A stretch of 64,000 nucleotides of DNA from Euptelea pleiosperma (GCA_035048495.1 CM068544.1:9914138-9978137); one strand, 5' to 3'. Counted from the first letter of the stretch, positions 45,287-57,894 are shown. Numbers and translations: made by a program. Notes: a model not told the origin generated them from the letters alone.

Positions 45287-47310
45287 ATTTTCTTCTTCAG
45301 CATGAGATACATGAGAGCAACATGAGTAGTATATACGATGACCTTATTGGCCAAGAGGTAAGGACGAAATTTGTCCAACGCAAAGACAACGGCCAGAAGT
45401 TCTTTCTCAGTGGTGGAGTAGTTCATTTGAGCAGAGTTTAGAGTTTTGCTCGCGTAGTAGATCACATGTGATCACTTGTCTACTCTTTGCCTTAAGACTG
45501 CGCCTAAATCATAGTCAGAGGCATCGCACATTACTTTGAAGGAAGACTCCAATCTGGAGGACAGATGATAGGAGCGGATGTGAGTTCAGATTTGAGTTTC
45601 TTGAAAGTAGTGATGCAGTCAGCATTGAAATCAAAAGGGCTATCTTTAGCTAGAAGACTGCATCGAGGACGAGCGATTTGAGAGAAGTCCTTGATGAATC
45701 GCATATAAAAGCCTCCGTATCCTAAAAGGACCAAATGTCACGAACGGACTTAGGAATGGGCAAGGTCGAGATGATATCGATTTTTGCTTTGTCGACCTTG
45801 ATGCCCTGATGAGAGATGACATGACCCAGAACTATACCCTTCTTCACCATGAAGTGGCATTTCTCCCAATTAAGGACAAGTCGCTTGTCCTGACACCGCT
45901 GAAGTACAAGACCTAGATGGTCGAGACAGTCTTCAAAGGATGACCCAAAGACTCAGAAGTTGTCCATGAAGACTTCAAGGAATCTCTCTACTATGTCAGA
46001 GAATATGTTCATCATATGCCGTTGAAAGGTCGCGGGTGCATTGTAGAGGCCAAAGGGCATGCGCTTGTAGGCAAAAGTGCCGAAGGGACAGGCAAAAGTT
46101 GTCTCCTCGTAGTCCTCAGGGGCGATGGGTATTTGATTGTACCCTGGGTAAGCATCAAGAAAGCAGCTGTAGGAATGACCTACTAGCCTCTCCAACATCG
46201 AGTCTATGAATGGTATTGGAAAATGATCCTTCCGAGTATTGGTGTTGAAACGTCTGTATCAATACAGACTCTCCACTCTTTCTTGAGGCGCTAGGTGACC
46301 ATTTCCTTATTCTCATTATCTCCCACTATGAATCCCGTCTTCTTGGGTACAACATGAATAGGACTCACCCATTTGCTGTTCGAGATGGGGTAAATGATCC
46401 CCGCATCTAATAATTTGAGCAATTCATCCCGAACAACTTCCTTCAGGACAAGATTCAACCTCCTCTGGTGTTCTCGAAATGTTTTGGATTCATCCTCGAG
46501 ATAGATGTGATGTTGGCACACCGAGGGGTCTATGCCACGAATATGGTCTATAGTCCACCCTATCGTAGATTTGTGATTCTTGAGCAATTTGATAAGTTGC
46601 TCTTTTTCAGATTCTGACAGAGCAGATGCAATGATGACAGGTTAGGTTTCCTGAGGACCAAGATAGGCATAGGTGAGATCACTCGAAAGAGGCTTGAGCT
46701 CTAATTTTGGAGCATGAGGAGTAGAGGAGTTAGTCGCAGAGGATGCAAATGAGATGGATAAAGATTTTGCCTTAGTAGGCAATGGTAGGATTGGTTCACT
46801 GACCATAGTACGCAGAGGTTCAAACTCGATGACTGGAGTGGGGATATTGATCAATAGAGCGGTCTCCAAAAGATCATTGAGATCAGAAATGGCTGACTCT
46901 ATTTCAAAGTCAGACCCAAAGTGTTCTAGATACTGCCTTAAAATATCTTCGGTGGAGTCGGAGATTAGACTCTCAATGGCACACATGTCATCGGCCACCT
47001 CGCGGTCGGCTTCCTATCGCATTAGACGGAAGATATTGACCTCAGCTTTGAGGTTAAATAAAGCAATGGACATGTTTTCGTCCCTGCACTCGATGTGTGC
47101 ATTCGCAGTGGCAAGGAATGGGTGCCCTAAGATGACCGAGATACGGTTATCCTGACACGGCTCTGTGTCAAGGATGATAAAGTCCACAGGATAGCAAAAG
47201 TCAGTGACTTTCACTAGGACATCTTCAATGATTCCTCTTGGAATCTTGATGGACTGATCAGTCAGTTTTAGAGTTACTTTTGTGGGCTTCATATCTTTCA
47301 GTTGTAACAA
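45287..47310 (-). pseudogene. Gypsy protease, RT and partial RNase H, reverse orientation
   Basis: On the minus strand: KPTKVTLKLTDQSIKIPRGI and ILGHPFLATANAHIECRDEN (protease, active site missing); CAIESLISDSTEDILRQ spacer; RT from RGIDPSVCQHHIYLEDES through DAYPGYNQI and FGLYNAPATFQ. The catalytic box reads FMDN followed by a stop (near 45955-45970), so the second Asp is lost. The connection (IKDFSQIARPRCSLLAKDS) that the plus-strand copy has deleted is present. RNase H ends at HVALMYLM, where it meets the end of LTR0. Gag and integrase are missing. Confidence 0.88.
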
Positions 47311-47616
47311 CCCTAATTTTTTTGAATTTTTGATTTTTTTTTTGATATTTTATATTTTCACTCAATCTAGGGTTTCTCGCAAACCCTAGAACAAGATCTA
47401 ATATGAGATATTCAAAAAATAGAAAGTGTCATAAGTTATTACAAGTTGCACCCGACTGTCTGAGGCATTAAAAATAGTAATAAAAGTAGCTAAAAATAAC
47501 TAAAAATTAGAATAGAAAGTTTCCAAGTGTGGAGCTTTCCGCTTTAGCAGCTTTCCAATTTGGTCACTTTCATTCCTTTTCGCACTCCCGTACACCCGAG
47601 CAGCAGTGGTGCCATT
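47311..47616 (-). other. Leader and primer binding site of the reverse gypsy element
   Basis: On the minus strand the PBS TGGCACCACTGCTGCTCGGG (47614-47595) follows the LTR end. About 280 bp of leader then match 33425-33725. The leader is fused directly to the middle of the protease at about 47311, so the rest of the leader, gag and the start of protease were deleted. Confidence 0.75.
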
Positions 47617-50306
47617 TGAAACTAGGGTTTTTCCGTGTCATCAAATTAGAAACCCTAGAGTCAACAAAATTTGTATCTTTTCTGGTTCACTTATCCTGTA
47701 AAATGCAGATATTCGTATAGGGATCCGTGTCGGATGTCAATCCGCACTCTGAATTAATCGCGTTAGTGTAATAAAGAGCATGAAATGATGAATTTTTGCT
47801 AGAAATTGATAGAGAGGTGAGAATGGTGGGTTGATTTAAAATATTTTCAGTGATTTTTGGAGAGAATTTATCAAAACTACAAACTAAATCAACAAACATT
47901 AAAGAAGATTGAGAGAGAACCAACATGCTAAAATTCAATTCTTATTCCTCAAACAAAATAAAGCTTACAATGCTTGAATCCCAATACTTAAGCAAATAAT
48001 AGGAAATTAATCTAGAAAGCAAGATAAAGATGATGAGAGAGGTAGAGAGAGAAATAAGAGAGAGAAAGTTGAGAATATTACAGAGAGAAGATGGGAGGTA
48101 GAGAGAAAAAGTGAGTGTGGAGAGAGAAAGAGAAGAGAGGATTTACCTTTGGAGACTTACTGGAGAATCGGCCATTGATGAACAGTTCGGCCAATGATAA
48201 AAGGTGGTTTTGCCGGCCATGTGTTTGCTTGGATTGGGAAGGTGAATGCCGGTGGAGATTGGCCACGGATTAGCCAAGTGAGTACAATGGTGAGAGGGCG
48301 GCAAGAAGATTATGTTGTTGATAAAGGAAGTGATGCTGGCTACGGGGTGATGCCTGAGTTAATGGTGGCTAGGTTAGTGAAGACGGTGGCTGGGTTGGTG
48401 AAGACTGTGGAAGAGCACGCAGGAGGCGGACTGGATTGGAGAAGACGGTGGAAGAGCACGCAGGAGGTAGACTGGATTGGAGAAGACGGTGGAAAAGCAC
48501 GCAGGAGGCAGACTAGATTGGAGAAGACGGTGGAAGAGCACCGTTGGGGGCAGACTGGAGTTGCAAGAGAAGAGAGAGCGGTGGTGTTTGGATGAGGGCG
48601 GTGGTTGTTGCTAGAAGTTCAAGTTGCCGGCGGAGATGGTGGCGACCTGCTGCTGCTGGTAGTGGCTTGGAGGGATCCTTGAAGGAGATTAGAGTGCAAG
48701 AGAGGAGAAGAAGAGGAGGCGCTGGTTCTGCCGGCCAGAGCTGTAGATCTGCAACTCTAGCAAGATAAAAAGAAGATGAAGAAAGAGAAGAAGACTCCCC
48801 ACTTTGGAGAAGGTTGCCGGCGTGGAGGAGTGGAGAAGATAGCAGCACCGTTGGTGCTTGTGGTGGTAGCCGGTGTAGAGGTTGCAGTGGAGATGGAGGT
48901 TCATTAGCCAGCCACGAAGACCATGAAGATGCAGGCATCTTGGAGTTCAATGCATAGCTCGTGCAGAACAGTTGTGGCTGGTTTTTGGAGAGAATGAGAG
49001 GAGAGAGATATGGGTTCTTGAGTGAGAAGAGAAAAGAAGAAAAAAGAACGTGGGAGAGAAGAAGTCTTTCTTTATTCTCTCCTTAAGAGAATATTTATCT
49101 CTTTGCTTTAGGGTTCGATTCCTTCCATGGAAGAGATCTGAGATAGATCCAACGGTTGTGGAGCCTCTCCTTCCAAAGTATATTCTTTCCCCCTTTTCCT
49201 CTCCCGATCTTTTATGCAAAAAGTATCTTTCTATTTAAAACAATTCATTCCCTTTTGGATTAAAGAACACCTCTTCCCTTTTTCTTTTAAAGTGTTACCT
49301 TTTTGAAATTTTGGGAAGATCCTATCATAACCATCCATTTAAAATCGTTCACAAAAATTGGCAAAGCTTTTGGAAATTTTCCTCCAAAGACAATATCTTT
49401 CCACAGATGCTAATTTTTTTTTTAAATAAAAAAACATTCCTTTATAAAAGCCTTTGATTTTCTTCAAACTTTCCAAAAATCTTTCCTTTCAAAATATCTT
49501 TCAACTTCTCATGGGCCGTCTGATGAAGGCAGGTAGGGGGATCGAAGGTGTGGTGATGTAGGGATGATCAGATGATAGGGTGGACAATCAAATGGAGATC
49601 GGACAGTAGAGATAGATGGTGATGATCAAATGGATCATCAATTGGTAAGAGTCGGCCAAGATAGACCGTAGGATAAAATGGCTGAGGAAGGAGAGAAGAT
49701 CGGGTGGTTGATATTGAGAGCAGAGAGAAGCTGAGGTTTTAGAGAGAGGAGAGAAAAATTATTACAAAAAATAAAGAGAGAATGCTAGCAAAGGGTCTTG
49801 TACCCTGGTCTTTGACTTGGTCTTCTGCAAGCTTTACCAACTGGTCAAGTCTTCTTCTTGTGTTAGTTGATTGGGCTTTATTATCCTTAATCTCTTCTCG
49901 GAGTGCTTGGCTCTCCTCTTCTCTTGATCTTCTCTCAGGATTTTCTGACTCTCTGGCTCTTCCCGCTCTTGGCCTACATCTTCTTATCATCAGCCTGTTG
50001 GTTATTGAGCTTTGATCCTATACTTTGATAGTCAGTTGTGGGCCCGCAATCCATCAAAATTGTCCACTCGGGTTTCCTGCAAGAAAAAAATACGTAATAA
50101 GGCTTAAGCAAGACGGCTTTGCATGTAGACCTCCGAAAATGCGTATGATTCATGCGAATAGTTGATTTTTCAACTAAAAAGTGTGTTCTACGCAATGATA
50201 GAAACTCTTACGTAGAATTGTTGCTAAAAATCGAAGTTTTACGTAGAAAAATGTGACAACGCTAAGAGGGTAATTGCTTAAAATAAGCACTTTTGAGCGA
50301 ATATCA
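47617..50306 (-). mobile_element. 5' LTR of the reverse gypsy element (2,690 bp)
   Basis: Read on the minus strand it starts TGATATTCGCTCAAAAGTGC at 50306 and ends CTAGTTTCA at 47617. It has a well-kept tRNA-like module: D-arm GACCAGTTGGTAAAGC (49846-49831) and T-arm AGGGTACAAGACCCT (49806-49792) with 24 bases between. A short tandem repeat of about 60 bp (GGAAGAGCACGCAGGAGGC) lies at 48408-48545. The long open frames on both strands across 48190-48950 reflect composition, not genes. Confidence 0.82.
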
Positions 50307-50614
50307 ACGTACTACAATTTCATGCCATTAATTTACACATTTGCTCCTTCCTAAACACTCAATTACGTACCATATCATTTTTTCATATTTTCAAAACAGT
50401 TCTTTAATAACAACTTAATTACTTTCCATGTAATTTCTTCCATATTTCCAAAACAATCCCTTATTAACTACCCATGTGGTATAACCCCCGTAAACTTAGC
50501 AATCATTCGTTTAATTCGCAATTAATTCACGAATATTATATTTTTTCAAAAGAAATTATTCGTTCGCATATTTGAATAATTCAGAAAAGTTTGGCCTAAA
50601 AAATGACGCACCAA
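50307..50614. other. No recognised feature
   Basis: AT-rich sequence between the Athila-like LTR and the LINE fragment. No repeat or coding signal could be defined. Confidence 0.5.
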
Positions 50615-50631
50615 GTGCGTAGTTTCTGCCC

Positions 50632-50963
50632 TTGCTGTTGATATCCTTTCCCTTGACATTAGTCGAATCTGATGCGCTTTTTTTGGTGGACCAGCTAGCT
50701 ATTCAGAATCCTTGTTTGAGTTAGCAAACACCTGCCCTTGCTATTGATATCCATTCCCTTGCGACTCGGCTCTCAGACATGTGCTTTGTTTTTTGTTATC
50801 GGGAATGTAATGTTACTGCTGATTTCATAGCTTCTCTTGCTCTTTTTTTGGACTAATATTTATATTTGGGTTTCCCCTCCTCCCTGGCTAGTTCCTTTTT
50901 TGTAACAGGGAGGATAGTTTGGCTATGTTTTAATATAAACAATCTGGTTTACAAAAAAAAAAA
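50632..50963 (+). mobile_element. 5'-truncated LINE (332 bp) with 17-bp target duplication
   Basis: The fragment ends in a poly(A) tail and is flanked by identical 17-bp copies of GTGCGTAGTTTCTGCCC (50615-50631 and 50964-50980). It encodes the end of a plant LINE RNase H (CNVTADFIASLALFLD, then stop) and a short 3' UTR. Truncation, A tail and long TSD are the three marks of LINE insertion. Confidence 0.88.
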
Positions 50964-50980
50964 GTGCGTAGTTTCTGCCC

Positions 50981-51824
50981 AAAAAAATGATGTGCAAGGT
51001 GCATCATTTTTGTGTCCCTCAGTCACTCGACCACATGGGTAGATCTTAAGTGATCGCCCCTCCTAAGTACAATGGAGGTTGTTAACCTAGGCCATGGGCA
51101 TTTTTGATCACCCATTGACCCCCCGTGAAGTTAAGTATATTTTCTCCCTTCTCTTCTAGTCCTATTTATACAACTCAAACTCCATTAACTATCTCTTATT
51201 TCTCTGATGTACTTTAAAGTAGAAAAAACAAAAATTGCTTGAACCCACATGGCCCTATGTTTTATTTAGCCAAAGATAAAAAAAAAAACAATTAGAACAA
51301 AACGTGCTTATTGGATGACTCAACTCAAGTAGTATATTGACTCCCTTTTGGTAACTATATTATAAAATATATTGACTCCCTTTTAAAATGTATCAAATTT
51401 TTGGTTTTTGGATTTTTAGAGTGAGACGTATAAAACATATATAAATAATATGTGGCATATTTGGCGTTTAATGAATTTTTGACCGGATTTTTGAAACCCA
51501 AAATCAAATAAAACTTGAATTTTTGCCGTATTGAATTTTTGCCAATTTCGAATTGCTAACAAGGGTTATACCTAGACAACTTCAAAATTTTGATTATCGA
51601 ATTGTGCCTTGAGTTGTCACAATGTACATATTTGCCTCTCCAAACCAATCTTCCAAAACTACCCTATTGATTGAAACTTTTTGTTGATAGTGAAATGTGG
51701 ATCGTTGCGAAAATCACGACCAAGGGACGTGATAGCTAACTGTCAAAGTCAAAATCAAACTGTATAGTATTGCACCAATCAGAGCAGAGGACTTTAAGAG
51801 GACATTTAACTGGAAAAATGAACC
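50981..51824. other. No recognised feature
   Basis: AT-rich sequence. The host DNA around the LINE includes AATGATGTGCAAGGTGCATC, a short inverted repeat. No gene or transposon ends identified. Confidence 0.45.
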
Positions 51825-52255
51825 CATACGGTTGTGTAAGATATGAGAATACACAATCGTATTCAGTCAGAAAGGGCACAACTAGCACAGATTTCAAGAA
51901 ATTGAAGATGGACAATTTTGAGCAGAACCAAGCCATACCTTTAGAAAGTAATTACATACGGTTGTGTAAGGCATATGGATACACAACCGTATGCCCTCAG
52001 ATTTGGCAGAACATGGCTGAATTTCTGCATAAAGGGCATGCCTCAATTTCTGAGCCAACCACCCACAGATCAGAGAAACTAATTGGATATGATTGTGTAG
52101 GAAGGGAAGCTACACAACTGTATAGAGTCAGATCTGGAAGATCCATGGTCAAAAAGGAGAAAAATCACATATGCCATTTTCCTCGAAAAGCGTGCAGAAT
52201 CAACCAGAGTTAGTGCCATACAGTTGTGTATCTCTAGGGACCCTACAACCGTATG
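51825..52255. repeat. Four ~131-bp units each with a CATACGGTTGTGTA hairpin
   Basis: Inverted pairs such as CATACGGTTGTGTA ... TACACAACCGTATG start near 51825, 51955, 52087 and 52217, a steady 130-132 bp step. The second pair (51955-51993) is perfect over 14 bp; the others carry one to three mismatches. The array lies about 100 bp upstream of a TATA box. The 147-codon frame across it (51770-52213) has no domain and is judged non-coding. Confidence 0.75.
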
Positions 52256-52797
52256 CAATCATTTTTTAAAGATTATTTATAATTTTTCATTATTTTAATC
52301 ATTTTTTCCTTATAAAGGTGAGTCTGCAACACGTGCAAACCCCTCCCCAGAACTCTATAAATAGAGGACTCTGGGGACAGAAAAATGGATCTTCTCCTAT
52401 TTCATTGTAATAAGGCTATACTCTGTCGAAATTCATCTAGAATTTGACTTACTATTTTCCTTCAGTGTAAGTGAGATTTATCAAAGAAATACAAAATCTC
52501 AAGTTCAGATATCCTTTGCAACATTAGTAAAAAGGTATAATGAACTATACCGGATAGATGTTCCTCTTCTAAGAACTCTATGCCAAGTTATTACACGATT
52601 AATACTTGAGTGATGTACTCCCCGTCTTGAGGGGAATGGACTGAAGCAAGAGAACAAGCCTATCCTTTGTGAGTCCAAGGGATTCCGTTTAGGGTCGGAA
52701 AACGGTTAAGAATCCGGCACTTAGAATGTAATGGAGTTGTCTCACCGCATAGATGTTTCTGCCACATCGTTTAATGAACCTATTAATGTTATTGAGA
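52256..52797 (+). mobile_element. LTR-like promoter region with TATA box
   Basis: CTATAAATAG at 52354-52363 follows the hairpin array and is followed by a short GC-rich then T-rich leader, the layout of a copia LTR U3-R region. No LTR ends, PBS or coding sequence are seen, so this is a probable LTR remnant. The sequence continues after the solo LTR, at 56846. Confidence 0.4.
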
Positions 52798-52802
52798 CCC
52801 GG

Positions 52803-55800
52803 TGTCACCCCCCGAATTCGGATACCCAAATACGACCCAAAATTCTGTGGATCGACCCGTACCCGAACCCAGAGGTGATCCATGAATGTCCCCTAGTGGT
52901 CTAATTAGGTCAATTAGACTACTAAGGTTCATTCGAAAACCCACTAAGTAAAAAAAAAGAGTCTAGATATAGGAAACAAATAATTCATAATTCAAATAAT
53001 TCAATCAATCAACTAAATGTGGAGAGATGAAAGTGAGAACATGCTCTCAATCAAAGACTTACATGCCCGTGAAAATAAATAAATAATGTTATAAAATAAT
53101 CAAATACAACTTTCTAAAGTGTGGGATCGACTCCCAAATCCTCGCCGATCTCCTCGAATGCACTAGAATCTTTCATCTCAAAATCATCTCACGTACCCGA
53201 CTCCTCAAAATCTAAAAATGGTATCGGTGTAGCACCGTGAGCCAAGGCCCAGTAATAAAACAGTGTGCATGGTATGATATCATACTATAAAAGTTTTTAA
53301 CCAAGGTATGCATCTCAATCATATAATAAGGATGACATGAATATGATGTGAATGCAAGTGAGTACGGGATGCCAATGCAACTAGTACCCATAACCACATA
53401 GGGTCTCCATCTCCTTCCCGCACTGGGAGCAGTCTCATTGACCCATCTGCAGGATATAATAACGTCTGGGGCCTTTCACCCTAGGGTACCGTACCCTGAT
53501 TAATTGATAAAACCGATATAAACGTACATAATATACTTCAACCCCGTTCCCTTATGCACCCCTTATATGAAATGACGTGATGATCATGGTATGACAACAA
53601 GATGGTACTAGGGTTACATAACATAAGCACACATGTATTTAACATTTAAATAAGAATATAAAATGAAGAGATGATCATCAAAAGTGATAACATGGGAACG
53701 AATTATAGTTAACCATGAATAACATGTAACAATCACCGAAGGTCACGATCAACACGGATGAACAATATAAGTAGAAATCACGAGACAATCCAACACACCA
53801 TGGCCGAACCCTATGAGAGATCCATGACACAAGGTCGAACCCTAAAGAGGGATCCAAGACACTTAACCGAACCCTATGAGAGATCCAAGACACATGGGTG
53901 GGATCCCAATGCATACAAGTATAGGTCAAACCATCTAGGGTTTAGTCAATAAGACATGACCAAATATCACAATCAACATCGATGAATAATATAAGTAAAA
54001 ATCGCAAGAGAATCCAACACGCCATGGCCGAACTCTATGAGGGATCCATGACACAAGGTCGAACCTAAAGAGGGATCCAAGACACTTGGCCGAACCCTAT
54101 GAGAGATCCAAGACACATGGGTGGGATCCCCACGCATACAAGTATAGGTCAACCATCTAGGGTTTAATCAAACAAAAAGGGCTAACCCCTTAATAGTTAA
54201 TAAGTCATGACCGAACCACTAAGAGTTCCCAAAGCCATTAATCGTCCAAAATCCAAGAAATAGGTAGTTCACAAAAAATATAATTTCTTGTAAAAATCAT
54301 AACTAAATAAACATAAATTAGAAAAATATAAACTTAATTGATTTAAAAACTAGATTCACAGAGGTTTTTAGAAGAATTAAATAAAAAAATGTTCAGATTC
54401 AAAATATAGGTCGAAACCCTTAATTAAGTTGACCGGACAGAATCTGCAATTCTGTGTTTTATAAAAAAGTCTCGCACATTTAAAAAATCATAACTTAATC
54501 AATATAAATCAGAAAAATACAAACTCAAAAGTTTTAGAAAGTAGATTGATAGAGGTATCTAAGAAAAATGTTTAGAAAAATATTTAGATTAAAAATATAG
54601 ATCTAAATCTCAAGTGAAGTTGACCCTGTAAAATCTGAAATTCTGTGTTTTATAGAAAAGTCCAGCACGTTTGAAAAATCATAACTTAATCAATACAAAT
54701 CAGAAAAATACAAACTCAAAGGTTCTAGAAACTAGATTGATAGAGGTATCTATGAAAAATAATTAAAAAAATATTTAGATTAAAAATATAGATCGAAATC
54801 TCAAGTGAAGTGGACTGTGTAAAATCTAAAATTCTGGATTTTTTGGTAAAGTCCAACAACTTGGAAAAATCATAACTTAATCAATACAAATAAGAAAAAT
54901 ACAAACTCAAAGGTTCTAGAAACTAGATTTATAGAGATATCCATGAAAAATAATTAAAAAAATATTTAGGTTAAAAATATAGATTGAAATCCCAAGTAAA
55001 ATGGATTGTATAAAATCTATAATTCTGGTTTTTTTGGTAAAGTCTAACAACCTAAAAAAATCATAACTTAATCAATACAAATCAGAAAAATACAAACTCA
55101 AATGTTTTAAAAACTAGATTGATAGAAGTATCTATAAAATTAGAAAATATTTAAGTAAAAAATATAGATCGAAATCCCAAGTGAAGTGGATCATGTAAAA
55201 TCTGAAATTCTGGGTTTTTTTGTTAAGTCTAATAAATTAGAAAAATCATAACTTAATCAATACAAATTAGAAAAATACAAACTCAAAAGTTCTAGAAACT
55301 AGATTGATAGAGGTATCTATAAAAAATATTTAGAAAAATATTTAGGTTAAAAATAAAGATTAAAATTCTAGGTGAAGTGGACCGTGTAAAATCTAAAATT
55401 CTGAGTTTTTTGGTAAAGTCCAATAACTTAGAAAAATCATAACTTAATCAATACAAATCAGAAAAATACAAACTAAACGGTTTTGAAAAATAGATTCATA
55501 GAAGTATTTAGAAAAAATAATTATAAAAATATTTAAATTATAAAAATATAATAAAAATGATAAAGAACATAATCATCCGTTATAGGTACAAAATAGACCA
55601 TGGCCAAACCCATCATAGTGGCCCAAAATAAAGATCAACCCAATAAGAATAAAGTAAATATTGTTGAAATTAATTTATAATGAGTATCAACCATTATCTA
55701 TTGAAAGAGAAACAAAATCTTAAAAAAAACAAGTATAGGATGGATCAAACACACTTACCTCAAGGTTTCTTGAACTTTAATGAAAATCAAAAGTTTCTTC

Positions 55801-56840
55801 AAATTTGAAAGTCGTCGGATCGTCCTCTCCTCGGGGTATGTTCTTCTAATCGGAGTCCCCGTCAATTCTCCATTCTTGCTCGATTGCGATTGGTGCCCGG
55901 ATGAAGGTTTAATTGAGCTTTCTCTATTCTTCAATGGAGTTGGGTTTGTGAAAGCTTCTAAAGCTTTAGGGTTTTCATAAATAGGTTTAGGGAATGATTA
56001 AGGTTTCTATTTGAGTGAAATTCGTAACTATCAAAGGGATGACTTTTTCAACCCTCAAAAACTCTTATTTTACACTACTAATGTGATAGAAATGGGCCCA
56101 AGGCCATATACAACAATTAGGCTTCATTTAAGAATATTATTAAGCCCAAAAGACATCTAGATTGGCCATACGGCCCCACCCAACAATCATAACACAAATA
56201 ATTATAAATTAATTCAATCAAATTATATTATATAATTTAAAAGTTCATATAATAAGGTATTGACACATGTCACACACACAAATCATAAAAACGTTCAAAA
56301 CCCTACAAAAGTGTCAAATGACATTGGAATGACCCAAAAGTGATTTGCGGGTCCCACGCTTATTAAATAAATAAAATATAATTAAATATTATTTTTTAAA
56401 AATATGCGAATGGTAGGAAGTTCAAAAATTATAAAAATATTATTTTTGTTAAAATCTTCCAAAATCTTTGACTAGAGTTTTTATGTTTCAGAAAAGCTTC
56501 CAAATTTCACAGGTAAGTTGATAAGGATAAAATAAGAATATTTTTCGAGTCTTGGGCCCACAAAATAATTTTTTATAAAAGTTCTGGAATGTTAGCTGGG
56601 GAAAGAAAAAGTCCCCTGCAAATTATGGTTCATTATTTTTAGCAAGAATTTAGCCCTAAAGTGTGAGTTTCAAAAATAGCAGGTTTTTCAAAGTTGTCAG
56701 AATGAAACCAAATTAAATACACATACTCATACATGATATTAAACAATAAAAACAATAATAAGAGTCTGAAAAAGTTTTAGGTTTTCATTTATTATATGAA
56801 TTTACTGTAATATCCTAGAACGAAAGTTCAGGATATTACA
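52803..56840 (+). mobile_element. Large solo LTR, Del/Tekay (chromovirus)-like, 4,038 bp
   Basis: It starts TGTCACCCCCCGAATTCGG and ends AGTTCAGGATATTACA, giving TG...CA ends of the TGTAACACCCCGAA / GGGTGTTACA style seen in Del/Tekay LTRs. Perfect 5-bp duplications CCCGG flank it (52798-52802 and 56841-56845). No PBS, polypurine tract or pol is inside, so it is read as a solo LTR. It contains near-duplicate segments at 53790-53945 and 54020-54170 and a tandem array at 54285-55560. Strand is assigned from the resemblance of the ends. Confidence 0.7.
54285..55560. repeat. Tandem array of ~7 AT-rich units (~190 bp) in the solo LTR
   Basis: The block AAAAATCATAACTTAATCAA recurs near 54484, 54673, 54865, 55057, 55242 and 55433, with a diverged copy near 54293. 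Each is followed by CAGAAAAATACAAACTCAAA and CTAGATTGATAGAGGTATCT. Units are about 185-192 bp, mostly 80-90% alike by eye. Confidence 0.85.
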
Positions 56841-56845
56841 CCCGG

Positions 56846-57894
56846 GGATCTTCTCCTTCTTAATGAACCTATTAATGTTATTGATATCTGGAGATTTTCT
56901 CTCCATTGTTTAAAGCAGGACGCTTAAAAGATAATCATGGACTAATCAATCAATTAATTGAATCATACTCCTTTGAGACCACCCAAGTAGAGGACGACTC
57001 CATTTAACAATGTTTTAAATCCGCTGGATGGATTTTGGACATTCCCCAGTCGCCCAGTGTGACAGGCTGAGGGACCCATTCAGCATGACTAGATTAATAT
57101 TAGCGACATTAATCAATCAACCCCCTGTTACGTTTGTGGCTGTTTGGAATGACGGTGTTAGTGAATGACAGTTCAGTCAAGTTCTACTGTATGAAATGGA
57201 TGCCATTATGTCTGTAGTTGTTCAGAAGAGACGACACACACCGCATTATCATTCTCACAGACTGATAGAGACCACTCATACCCTGGGAACCCTAGAGTCA
57301 CCAGCACGCGCTCCTCCCGCTTCCAACTTTGTGTGTCGCCAAAATCAGCCCGACACTTTCTTATTTTGCCTCTTCGTCCAAAGGTGTGCACCCCTACAAT
57401 CACTCACATGTGTTTCACGTAATAGTTCTCACTTCTAATAAATAGACCTCCAAGAAATAAGTCAACGGGTGACCCGTCCCCCTTAAAAGTGGGCCTAAAG
57501 GTACCCCAAAAAAAATAATTCAGAAACAAGTAGGACTTTCATCAAGAAATGCAAGGTGCACCAATATCCCCCGAGAACATAAGATATCTATTGTTGGAAG
57601 CCCTCAAGGCAGCATTTCTAGAATAATATTCTTATTTTTTGTGGAGATGAGGTAGAAGGAGTTCAACAAGTGAAGATGTTGAAAGATGGACTATAGAGGG
57701 TACAGAGGCTAAATCTATACTACTTTAAAGCCAAAATCTGGGTTGGGGCACGCCACCCATACATGGGCTTCACAAGATGCTCACTCATGTGCAACTTACT
57801 TGCCGTCCCTATATTATTAATTTGCCAAGTATGAGACTTGGGACAAATAAGAAATGTATGTTTTTCTCAAATTATGTTTTATAGTGGTGATGTA
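56846..57894. other. No recognised gene; continuation of the LTR-like host sequence
   Basis: The first part repeats TTAATGAACCTATTAATGTT (also at 52771-52790), a short direct repeat that was in the target before the solo LTR landed. Open frames at 57196-57438 and on the opposite strand show no domain. Confidence 0.45.

Noticed and set aside
19184..50306. LTR P (19184-21272) as the 3' LTR of the reverse gypsy element whose 5' LTR is 47617-50306
   Set aside because: Orientation fits, but the outer flanks GTCAC (19179-19183) and ACGTA (50307-50311) do not match, and the copia gag cut at 19183 does not resume after 50306.
51770..52213. 147-codon open frame as a gene
   Set aside because: It runs across the 131-bp hairpin repeats, so its length comes from repetition of a stop-free unit; no domain is seen.
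52771..56882. The ~24-bp direct repeat around the 4-kb insertion as a LINE-type target duplication
   Set aside because: The insertion has TG...CA ends and a perfect 5-bp CCCGG duplication just inside the repeats, and no poly(A) tail; an LTR event explains it better.
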